48,161 nucleotides of DNA from DAOSEC01 sp035362935 (GTDB taxonomy: Bacteria > Bacillota_I > Bacilli_A > ML615J-28 > CAG-313): positions 1 to 48,161 of the forward strand of contig DAOSEC010000015.1 in NCBI GenBank assembly GCA_035362935.1, written 5' to 3'. Positions 41,009 to 48,161 of this stretch are shown piece after piece. Each line of letters begins with the position of its first letter. Position 1 is the stretch's first letter. The position numbers and the translations under genes were made by a program. The notes beneath the pieces were generated by a model. It was not told where the DNA came from, ran no database searches, and saw only the letters and a program-made list of their open reading frames with translations.

Positions 41009-42097
41009 ATGAAGAAACTACTACTACTCTTATTAGCGAGTCTTCTCGTGTTAAGTGGTTGCACAGAAGCACCTACCTATATCGATGGCATCGCTATTGT
41101 ATACAAAGATAACAGACCCTATCTGATTGATCTGGAAGGCAATCGTTTTTCGCTCGCAAAATACGATTCGATCGTTGGTGAAATGAACGAGATCATCATT
41201 GTAAAAAAAGCAAACAAGTTTGGATACATTCTTCATACGGGTGAAGAAATTGTCGCGCCAATCTACGACATGGCGATGCCATTTTCAGAAGGATTGGCTT
41301 TGGTCAAGCGAAACAACCAGTTCCAAGTAATCAACACAGTTGGGACAACAGTATTTGAACTTCCTCATGGAATCGAATCGTTTTCCAAATTCCAAGATGG
41401 TTTACTTCTTTCTACGATGGAAGGTAAATATGGATATTTAGATACCAATGGGAATGTCGCAATTGACTTTGAATATGACGATGCAGATCTTTTTTACGAA
41501 GGAAAAGCTGTGGTTGGTATCAATGTTGATGGCACAATAAAGTATGGTTATATTGAATTTAACAACAATCCAATCACTGGATTTGATTATATCGCTGCTA
41601 GCCGCTATCAAAATGGGTATGCAGCTGTTGCGAAAACCAAAAATAGCAGTGGATATCCACTTTATGGGTATATTGATGAGTTTGGTGAGGAAGTCATCGC
41701 GTTTCAATATGCCTATGCGTATCCGTTTAGCGACGGTCTCGCTGTTGTTGCGAATTACATCACAAGGGTCGCTGGTCGAAATACCTATACCTTTAAAGAT
41801 TATCGCTACATTGATGTAGCAGGTAATGTAGTCATCAATCCAAATGTTCATTTTGTTGGTATTTTTTATGGGAACTTCATACCAGGAAACTTTCAACATG
41901 GAATCTCACGCTTCTTCTTCAATTCCTGGGGAATCTATGATAAAGATATGAATCAAATCCTTCGACCTCGCTATATGGAGATGTCTGAGTTTAAGAATGG
42001 GTTAGCCGTAGTAAGAGCTTACCCCGCATTATACGGAATGATCAATGAATCTGGTGAGGTTATCATCCCACTAGAATTTGAACGAATCATTTATTAA
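41009..42097 (+). CDS. WG-repeat lipoprotein
   Basis: A 362-residue surface lipoprotein. The signal peptide KKLLLLLLASLLVLSGC has a lipobox with lipidated Cys18. The rest consists of WG/KWG-type beta repeats (each about 45-50 residues): KFGYILHTGEEIVAPIYD with MPFSEGLALVK, then KYGYLDTNGNVAIDFEYD, YGYIEFNNNPI, LYGYIDEFGEEVIAFQY with YPFSDGLAVVANY, then YRYIDVAGNVVI and LYGMINESGEVIIPLEFE. The Gly-Tyr replaces Trp-Gly in most repeats. The fold is probably a propeller-like binding platform. AAAGGGG precedes the ATG. It is first in an operon with two large ABC transporters, ten bases ahead of the first. It may serve as their extracellular partner or as what they export or protect. Confidence 0.88.
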   Translation: MKKLLLLLLASLLVLSGCTEAPTYIDGIAIVYKDNRPYLIDLEGNRFSLAKYDSIVGEMNEIIIVKKANKFGYILHTGEEIVAPIYDMAMPFSEGLALVKRNNQFQVINTVGTTVFELPHGIESFSKFQDGLLLSTMEGKYGYLDTNGNVAIDFEYDDADLFYEGKAVVGINVDGTIKYGYIEFNNNPITGFDYIAASRYQNGYAAVAKTKNSSGYPLYGYIDEFGEEVIAFQYAYAYPFSDGLAVVANYITRVAGRNTYTFKDYRYIDVAGNVVINPNVHFVGIFYGNFIPGNFQHGISRFFFNSWGIYDKDMNQILRPRYMEMSEFKNGLAVVRAYPALYGMINESGEVIIPLEFERIIY

Positions 42098-42107
42098 GGT
42101 GGCAGCT

Positions 42108-44483
42108 ATGATACGACTAGAAAATGTAAATAAGTATTACCGTAATACGGGTGAAACCGTTCATGTATTAAAAAACATCAACATTACCTTTGAAACCAAG
42201 GGTATGACATTCATCTTAGGAAAAAGTGGAAGTGGAAAATCAACACTTTTAAATGTCATTGGTGGAATCGATGAGTTCGATAGTGGTGAAATCTACATTG
42301 AAGGAACGTCCATTTCAAAGTTTTCCAAACGTACGATTGAAAAGTACCGAAGCACGTATACTGGATTTGTGTTTCAAGAATTCAACGTCTTAAAAGGGCT
42401 AAATGTCTATGACAATGTGAAACTTGCTTTGGATTTACAAGGAGAAAAACACAACGTTCATGACAAAGTAATGAATATCATTGAACGAGTTGGACTAAAA
42501 GGTCTTGAAAAGCGATTTCCTAATCAAATATCTGGTGGACAAAAACAACGTGTTGCGATTGCTAGAGCACTGATTAAAAATCCAAAAGTCATCATCGCAG
42601 ATGAGCCAACTGGAAACTTAGACAACAAAAACCGTGACAATGTCATGGATTTGTTAAAGTCCTTGTCGAATGAGTGTTTGGTTGTTGTGGTAACCCACGA
42701 CATCAATTTAGCAACTACTTATGCTAACCGAATCATTCAAATCAAAGATGGAGAAATTACTCAAGATAGCATCAACAATGCTTTGGTCAAAGAACAAATC
42801 AACCAAGTAAACTTTAAAAAAGTACGTATGCCATTATATACAAGTTACCAGTTGGGATTTAAGAATATGTGGTTACACAAGTATCGCTATTTGATGATGA
42901 TTCTATTATTCTTTATTTCTCTTACGTTTGCTGGTGTGGTAAGCAACATGTACTTAGCCAATGCAACACTTGAATATGCTAATTATCAATCCTCGCATAA
43001 CAACGATTATGTCAGTTTAAAAACAACATACACCAATGGAACTTTCACAAACCATAGTGCATTTTACAACTACAACATCGATGAAGTCATTTCAGAGTTT
43101 GGTGAAGTGTCTGTATGGAAAGCAATGAACTATCGATTTGAAATCAGTGAAACGGTAGATAACTACTTCTTCCGTAATACCATTGATCGCATTCATATTT
43201 TAGAATCTTACACTGGATATGAACTCTTACATGGAACGCAACCAACGGGAAACAGACAAATCTTAATTACCGATTATGTTGCAGAATCGTTGTTACATTA
43301 TGAATATTTTCCAGGAATGACGTCATATACCGATTTACTTTATAAATCAATTGTTGTTCCTCATTCTACCCAATCGTTACAAATTTCAGGAATTATCAAT
43401 ACCAATTTTGAAACCTTTATTGGCGTATTTCCAAATGATAAACTAAATCATACTGCGTTTGTGGATAATCTTACCTTCTACAATTCCGTCTTTATGAACC
43501 GCAGCAATTTAGAAAGTTTTGCGAACAGTCTTCATACCATTGAAGATAAAGTAATCTACCGTGCGGTTGGTACAAGTGGGGAATATGATAACTTAACCAT
43601 TAAAAAATATGATTTTGACAACGATGTCATCTTAGTTGGTAGAGAACCACGTATTCCTCTTGAGGGCCAACCAATTCAAATGGCTGCTTCCATTGGTTTT
43701 TTACGTGATGTCATTGGAATTGAAGGCACAGCGCAAGAAATCTATGATTATATTAACTATATCTTTATCGATGATGAAGGATTACAAATCTTTATTAACT
43801 CCACGTTTTACTTAGCTGGAGTATCAAAAACCCCAGTGACGACTTACTTTATCGTTGTAGGGATTATTGACAGCGAAGAAAGTGTTGTTTACACCGAACC
43901 ATCTTTATTTACACCAATTGCTTACTCACAACTTGTAGAAGGATCGTTTTTAACTTATGTTCGTAATGAAGATGTAGCGATCAACGCAAACAATTATACC
44001 TTCTTCCTTCAAAAAGGATATCTAGTGGAAAACCTATCCTTTACAAAAGTCATTCTTGTAAACAACTTTTTAAATCAAAACTTATATTTATTTGTTGGTC
44101 TGTTCTTTATTTTCGGACTATTTAGTGTCCTACTAATCTTTAACTTTATCATTGTAAACATCAAAAACTCGGCACGTGACATTGGAATCTATATGTCACT
44201 TGGTATGAATGGATCACGCATCGCCTTGATTTATTTGTTCCAAGTCGTCGCTGTTGGATTTATCTCTTATGTATTATCCATTATTGGAACGTTTGTATTT
44301 ATTAAAAGCATCGATAACAATTTTAAGGCATTATCAGTTGTCAACTTGCAAATTCTAAAACTAACTCCTCTTGGATTAGCCATCATCTTAGGAATTGCGA
44401 TCATCGTTCCACTATCAGCTGTATTTGTGCCTTTGTTTGGACTCAGCCGTCAAAAACCGGTTGATGTCATCAAAACAAACTAA
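42108..44483 (+). CDS. MacB-like ABC transporter 1 (ATPase fused to FtsX-type permease)
   Basis: A 791-residue mechanotransmission-type ABC protein. The N-terminal ATPase has Walker A GKSGSGKS (38-45), signature ISGGQKQR (141-148) and Walker B IIADEPTGNLD (from 162). The first span is near 272-295 (YLMMILLFFISLTFAGVVS). A very large extracytoplasmic domain of about 380 residues follows, then three C-terminal spans of FtsX type (LFVGLFFIFGLFSVLLIF, IYLFQVVAVGFISYVLSI, IILGIAIIVPLSAVFVPLF). This is MacB topology, though MacB's outer domain is about half this size. The frame extends to 42078 inside the lipoprotein gene, but AAGGTGG before the ATG at 42108 decides. A second similar gene follows 14 bases later, so a heterodimer is likely. 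Confidence 0.9.
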   Translation: MIRLENVNKYYRNTGETVHVLKNINITFETKGMTFILGKSGSGKSTLLNVIGGIDEFDSGEIYIEGTSISKFSKRTIEKYRSTYTGFVFQEFNVLKGLNVYDNVKLALDLQGEKHNVHDKVMNIIERVGLKGLEKRFPNQISGGQKQRVAIARALIKNPKVIIADEPTGNLDNKNRDNVMDLLKSLSNECLVVVVTHDINLATTYANRIIQIKDGEITQDSINNALVKEQINQVNFKKVRMPLYTSYQLGFKNMWLHKYRYLMMILLFFISLTFAGVVSNMYLANATLEYANYQSSHNNDYVSLKTTYTNGTFTNHSAFYNYNIDEVISEFGEVSVWKAMNYRFEISETVDNYFFRNTIDRIHILESYTGYELLHGTQPTGNRQILITDYVAESLLHYEYFPGMTSYTDLLYKSIVVPHSTQSLQISGIINTNFETFIGVFPNDKLNHTAFVDNLTFYNSVFMNRSNLESFANSLHTIEDKVIYRAVGTSGEYDNLTIKKYDFDNDVILVGREPRIPLEGQPIQMAASIGFLRDVIGIEGTAQEIYDYINYIFIDDEGLQIFINSTFYLAGVSKTPVTTYFIVVGIIDSEESVVYTEPSLFTPIAYSQLVEGSFLTYVRNEDVAINANNYTFFLQKGYLVENLSFTKVILVNNFLNQNLYLFVGLFFIFGLFSVLLIFNFIIVNIKNSARDIGIYMSLGMNGSRIALIYLFQVVAVGFISYVLSIIGTFVFIKSIDNNFKALSVVNLQILKLTPLGLAIILGIAIIVPLSAVFVPLFGLSRQKPVDVIKTN

Positions 44484-44497
44484 GGGGGGTAGAACAA

Positions 44498-46921
44498 ATG
44501 ATACAATTACGTAATGTCAATAAAATCTACACCTCGGGTACCGAAAAAGTACACGCAATCAAACAACTTAACGTAAATTTTCCTGATCGCGGACTTGTGT
44601 TTGTCATTGGCCCAAGTGGTGGTGGAAAATCAACACTACTCAATTTACTAGGTGGTATTGATACTCCAACCAGTGGTGAAGTGCTGATTGAAGGAGAAAA
44701 CATCGCCGATCTTTCTAGTCATGAGTTTAACAAGTTTTTAAATAGCTATGTTGGATTCGTATTTCAAGAATATAACATATTACAAAATTTAAACCTCTAC
44801 GAAAACATCGCACTCTCTCTTGAATTAAAAGGGATGAAACCATCTAAGAAGAAAGCAATCACCAAAGAGATTATCCAACAAGTGGAATTAACTGGATTTG
44901 AAAAGCGTAAAGTAAGCCAATTATCCGGGGGACAAAAACAACGAATTGCAATCGCAAGAGCACTTGTCAAAAATCCTAAGTTCATCATCGCCGATGAGCC
45001 AACTGGAAACTTAGATTCTGAAACGGGGCAAACAATTTTTGAACTATTTAAAACCTTAAGTAAGGATCGACTTGTTATCATTGTCACACATGATGGCGAA
45101 TCTGCGAGAGCATTTGGAGACCGAATCATAGAAATTGACAATGGAGAACTCGTTCAAGACTCAAAACCTGTCAAAAAACCACTTGCTCATGACCCACTTG
45201 CATTAGAAAGTGTTGTAGTTCCACTAAGAACGACTCTTAAACTTGCATTTAAAAGCATGTTTAAAAAACGAATCCGCTTTTTAGCAATGGCACTGATCAC
45301 TGGAATCTCACTTGCGTTCTTATCGTTTATGTTAGACTTACAAGAAGATTTGTTAAAACAAAACATTTATACATCCGTAAACAATGGCTATCAATATGCC
45401 GAAGTTTTGGTTCAAAAGGACATTCGTGGTACTGGAAACACCGGACAAGATGAATTTTATGACCAGTTCTTCGCTGTCGCTCCTTCCAAAGGAGAATATG
45501 AAAAACTAAAATCTAAGTATCAGTCCTTTAACATCTTTAACTTTAAGACAACGCAAGTGGATATTGCTAACATGGACCAAGAAGCAAACGACTACTTCTA
45601 CTCTGGAGTCATTGAAAGCATTGTTGAATACGATTCAAACAACCAATATTCACTTCTTGTCGGACGAGTTCCAACACCAGATGCCAAGGAAATACTAATC
45701 ACCGATTATGTTGCTTCGATGTTGATTCATTATCAAACATATCCATTTGTAACAAGCATCTATGATTTGATCAACCGTACAATGGATTTAAACGTTCATA
45801 AAAACTACCGAATTGTTGGGATTATTGAAACCAATTTTGAAAACTGGAAGCATTTATCAAATATGGGTTATTCCCCACTAGCTGAGCGACCTTACATCAC
45901 TTATGAAAGTGATTACCGGTTTATGAATAGCGTAGTCATCAACAGTAGCTTTTTCATTGAAGAAGCAACCTTTATTACACCAAATGTAACACTAACGAGT
46001 TCAAATACCGCATCTATGTATTTAAACAACGATTACTATAGTTACTTAAAATTATATGATACCGCAAGAGAACCAAAAGAACTTCTTTATGGTAGACACG
46101 CAACAAGCCCAAATGAAGTTGTGATTGATGGCGTGCTCGCTCGTGATTTATTCGCACCAAGACTAAACCTTAACTCTCCCAATACCTTATGGAATGACTG
46201 GAGATGGCGTATCAGCAATCAAACGATTCAAGTCATCATTAATCCAATCAACGATTTGACAGCAAAAATTGAACTTACCCTAACCGTTGTAGGATTAACC
46301 ACAACAGGTGGAATGGGGCTAAATGTAACAGATTACAATCTAACCTATGGGCGTATAGTACAGTCATCGGAAGAAATCATTGTTGAACTACCACAAAATG
46401 CAACTGAGTCTTACCACATGTTTAAAACACTAGAACGAGATGGTTACATCATTGATATGTGGGCGTTTCGAGAGATCATTGATACATTTAGTGTCGATTC
46501 CTTCATAATACTAGCCTCACAAGTTGGATTGTTCGTCTTTGCCACCTTTTCCATTGGAATCCTTTGGACGATCATTACCTTAGAAATTGTCGATACCAAA
46601 AAGGAAATTGGTATCTTGCGAAGTTTGGGGTTATCTGGAAAGAAAGTTTCGATCATATTTATTGTTGAAGTATTTGTCATTGGTGTGATAGCACTGGTGC
46701 TTGCATTTTTTGCCTCAAGGTACGCAATTGACTACTTCAATTCAACCCTATTTGATGAATTTGGACTTATACCTCTTACGATGTATGTCCAAAGTCCACT
46801 TTCCATCATTTACTTATCCGTTTTCTTGATTGTGATATCAGGACTTGCTATCTTGTTCCCAATCTTACAAATCTCAAAACAAAAAATCATTGATGTCATC
46901 AATGAGCGAAGTTCAATCTAA
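44498..46921 (+). CDS. MacB-like ABC transporter 2 (ATPase fused to FtsX-type permease)
   Basis: An 807-residue paralogue of the preceding protein with the same architecture. It has Walker A GPSGGGKS (38-45), signature LSGGQKQR (142-149) and Walker B IIADEPTGNLD (from 163). The first span is near 263-283 (FLAMALITGISLAFLSFML), then an outer domain of about 390 residues. Three terminal spans follow (VGLFVFATFSIGILWTIITL, VSIIFIVEVFVIGVIALVLA, IIYLSVFLIVISGLAILFPI). Shared outer-domain stretches such as ILITDYVASMLIHYQ versus ILITDYVAESLLHYE show that the pair arose by duplication. AAGGGGGG precedes the ATG. Lack of a separate ATPase gene makes this different from the usual BceAB layout. Confidence 0.9.
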   Translation: MIQLRNVNKIYTSGTEKVHAIKQLNVNFPDRGLVFVIGPSGGGKSTLLNLLGGIDTPTSGEVLIEGENIADLSSHEFNKFLNSYVGFVFQEYNILQNLNLYENIALSLELKGMKPSKKKAITKEIIQQVELTGFEKRKVSQLSGGQKQRIAIARALVKNPKFIIADEPTGNLDSETGQTIFELFKTLSKDRLVIIVTHDGESARAFGDRIIEIDNGELVQDSKPVKKPLAHDPLALESVVVPLRTTLKLAFKSMFKKRIRFLAMALITGISLAFLSFMLDLQEDLLKQNIYTSVNNGYQYAEVLVQKDIRGTGNTGQDEFYDQFFAVAPSKGEYEKLKSKYQSFNIFNFKTTQVDIANMDQEANDYFYSGVIESIVEYDSNNQYSLLVGRVPTPDAKEILITDYVASMLIHYQTYPFVTSIYDLINRTMDLNVHKNYRIVGIIETNFENWKHLSNMGYSPLAERPYITYESDYRFMNSVVINSSFFIEEATFITPNVTLTSSNTASMYLNNDYYSYLKLYDTAREPKELLYGRHATSPNEVVIDGVLARDLFAPRLNLNSPNTLWNDWRWRISNQTIQVIINPINDLTAKIELTLTVVGLTTTGGMGLNVTDYNLTYGRIVQSSEEIIVELPQNATESYHMFKTLERDGYIIDMWAFREIIDTFSVDSFIILASQVGLFVFATFSIGILWTIITLEIVDTKKEIGILRSLGLSGKKVSIIFIVEVFVIGVIALVLAFFASRYAIDYFNSTLFDEFGLIPLTMYVQSPLSIIYLSVFLIVISGLAILFPILQISKQKIIDVINERSSI

Positions 46922-46930
46922 ACAATATAA

Positions 46931-46992
46931 GTAGAGTAATGTAGATTACTCTACTTTTTTTGTAGAGTAATTTAGATTACTCTACTTTTTTT
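46931..46992 (+). terminator. Duplicated intrinsic terminator
   Basis: Two tandem copies of a 31-base unit (46931-46961 and 46962-46992), differing at one loop base (GTAG versus TTAG). Each has a perfect 10-bp stem GTAGAGTAAT/ATTACTCTAC, a four-base loop and seven T. They close the lipoprotein-ABC operon. Confidence 0.92.
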
Positions 46993-47013
46993 ATATTCAA
47001 GGATATTGTTTTA

Positions 47014-47022
47014 TGCTATACT
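47014..47022 (+). promoter_or_regulatory. Extended -10 of the carrier gene
   Basis: TGCTATACT at 47014-47022 is an extended -10 about 25 bases before the ATG. The -35 is poor. It starts a fresh transcript after the double terminator. Confidence 0.5.
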
Positions 47023-47047
47023 AAAGTTAAATAAATGAGGTGTCGTT

Positions 47048-48161
47048 ATGAATCAAAAATCAATCATTCAGATTAGTACCAAAACCTTTATTAGTGTCAT
47101 TATTATATTGTTTGCCTTGATCATCACAGCAGGAATACTTACCTTTTTGATACCAGCTGGGTCATATGCATTAGACCCTGATGGTGCAATTATTCCAGAT
47201 TCGTTTTCCTTTTTACCAGAGAGTTCAAACTTTCCAATTTGGCGATGGTTTACTGCCCCATTTGAAGTACTCGCCTCAAAAGATGGCATCACAATCATAG
47301 GTATTGCTTTGTTTTTACTAATTTTAGGTGGAACATTTACCATCATGGATCAAACTGGGGGAATTGTTGTCATCATCAAGCGTCTTATTGCAAGATTTAA
47401 GCACCGAAAATACATGTTGTTGCGCCTAGTTATTTTGGTCTTTATGACCTTTGGTGCCTTTTTTGGAATCTTTGAAGAATCCATTGCACTCCTACCTATT
47501 ATGATTTTACTTTCTCTATCACTCGGATGGGATACTATGGTTGGTCTTGGAATGTGTTTGCTCGCTGCTGGATTTGGTTTTGCAACAGCAATCACCAACC
47601 CATTCTCTGTTGGAATTGCTTCTCAGTTAGCTAATGTGAGCATATTAAGTGGAGTTCTTTACCGTTTAGTTATTTTTGGAGTTATGTATGCCTTGCTATC
47701 CTTCTTTTTGGTTCGCTATGCAAAAAAAATTGAAGCTACACCATCAAAATCAATCACTTACGCAATTGATATTGAAAAAAACAAGGACTTTGATCTTCAA
47801 CATGCGATTGTGTATGAAAACGAACCTACGATATTTAAGTCTTATACCATATTATTTTTAGTACTGTTTGGAGTTGTACTCCTAAGTGGGATATTAGAAC
47901 TCCTTGATATTGTATCATTACCAACCATTATATTGATGGCAGTCACATTCTTAATTGGTGGAATCATTTGTGGGGTCACGATCACAAAAAACATTAAGAA
48001 AACATTAAAACAATTTTTAAAAGGCGTCTTAGGGGTTGCTCCTGCGATATTCCTTATTATGCTTGCAGCGAGTGTTAAGTTCATTATCACTGAAGCACAA
48101 GTTATGGATACGATCCTTTATTACATTTCTGAATTTCTAAGCGACCGTTCTTCTTTGGTTG
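47048..48161 (+). CDS. YfcC/DcuC-type membrane carrier, cut by the window end
   Basis: A polytopic transporter, of which 371 codons are visible and the 3' end is outside the window. The N-terminus has FALIITAGILTFLIPAGSY followed by DGAIIPDSFSF, the typical opening of the YfcC group. GGTFTIMDQTGGIVVIIKR, FGAFFGIFEESIALLPIMI and GFATAITNPFSVGIASQLA are further matches. Members carry dicarboxylates, arginine/ornithine or other organic ions; the substrate cannot be told. GAGG before the ATG and the double terminator upstream indicate an independent unit. Confidence 0.88.
   Translation, partial: MNQKSIIQISTKTFISVIIILFALIITAGILTFLIPAGSYALDPDGAIIPDSFSFLPESSNFPIWRWFTAPFEVLASKDGITIIGIALFLLILGGTFTIMDQTGGIVVIIKRLIARFKHRKYMLLRLVILVFMTFGAFFGIFEESIALLPIMILLSLSLGWDTMVGLGMCLLAAGFGFATAITNPFSVGIASQLANVSILSGVLYRLVIFGVMYALLSFFLVRYAKKIEATPSKSITYAIDIEKNKDFDLQHAIVYENEPTIFKSYTILFLVLFGVVLLSGILELLDIVSLPTIILMAVTFLIGGIICGVTITKNIKKTLKQFLKGVLGVAPAIFLIMLAASVKFIITEAQVMDTILYYISEFLSDRSSLV

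Noticed and set aside
41438..41899. A 153-codon minus-strand frame inside the WG lipoprotein gene
   Set aside because: It mirrors the repeat structure of the sense gene and is unlikely to be coding.

Overview
The window is AT-rich bacterial DNA packed with genes that have strong Shine-Dalgarno sites (GGAGG, AGGTG, AAGGAG). It suggests a low-GC Gram-positive organism in the Bacilli/Mollicutes-related group, perhaps a free-living Izemoplasma/Acholeplasma-like lineage; that placement is inference. Pointers are the nusB-xseA-xseB-ispA-dxs-recN cluster, a cyclic-di-AMP receptor DarA beside CvpA, a long bifunctional RelA/SpoT and lipobox lipoproteins. TGA is used as a stop (nusB, xseA, the GAF-like gene, the HAD gene), so the standard bacterial code applies rather than the TGA=Trp mycoplasma code.

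Left part (1-16100), almost all on the minus strand: a PlsC-type acyltransferase, DNA polymerase IV and a divergent orphan small membrane protein. Next come an isoprenoid/DNA-repair/transcription operon (nusB-xseA-xseB-ispA-dxs-recN), a membrane protein with an Ig-like DUF5011-type domain, and a cytoplasmic protein that looks like a catalytically dead GAF/GGDEF/EAL relic. The block ends with the stringent-response and quality-control group apt-rsh-dtd.

Middle part (16100-32800): a tocopherol-cyclase-like protein coupled to an amidohydrolase, and the threonine-to-glycine pair tdh-kbl. These are followed by an LRR lipoprotein and a DEAD-box RNA helicase with an RS-rich linker and DbpA-type tail, whose leader carries an intrinsic terminator. 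Then come a DUF2703 cysteine protein with a perfect consensus promoter, a ZIP transporter, a YdjG/YdjI-like pair (zinc-ribbon membrane protein plus SPFH protein), DUF362 ferredoxin plus HAD phosphatase, and an M3 peptidase.

Right part (32200-48161): an RND exporter, its presumed TetR repressor and the M3 peptidase form one operon with a palindromic operator in its leader. Divergent from it is a two-gene ABC exporter whose promoter is surrounded by copies of an AACATTGTT element. After the convergent darA-cvpA pair lies a plus-strand operon of a WG-repeat lipoprotein and two large MacB-like ABC transporters, closed by a duplicated terminator. The window ends inside a YfcC/DcuC-type carrier gene.

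No rRNA, tRNA, CRISPR array, insertion sequence or phage gene was recognised. The most interesting candidates are the leader attenuator of the RNA helicase, the repeated operator of the ABC exporter, the WG-lipoprotein/twin MacB operon and the degenerate c-di-GMP-type protein next to the DUF5011 membrane protein. Many start codons were moved downstream of the longest open frame because the Shine-Dalgarno site decides for an internal ATG or GTG.
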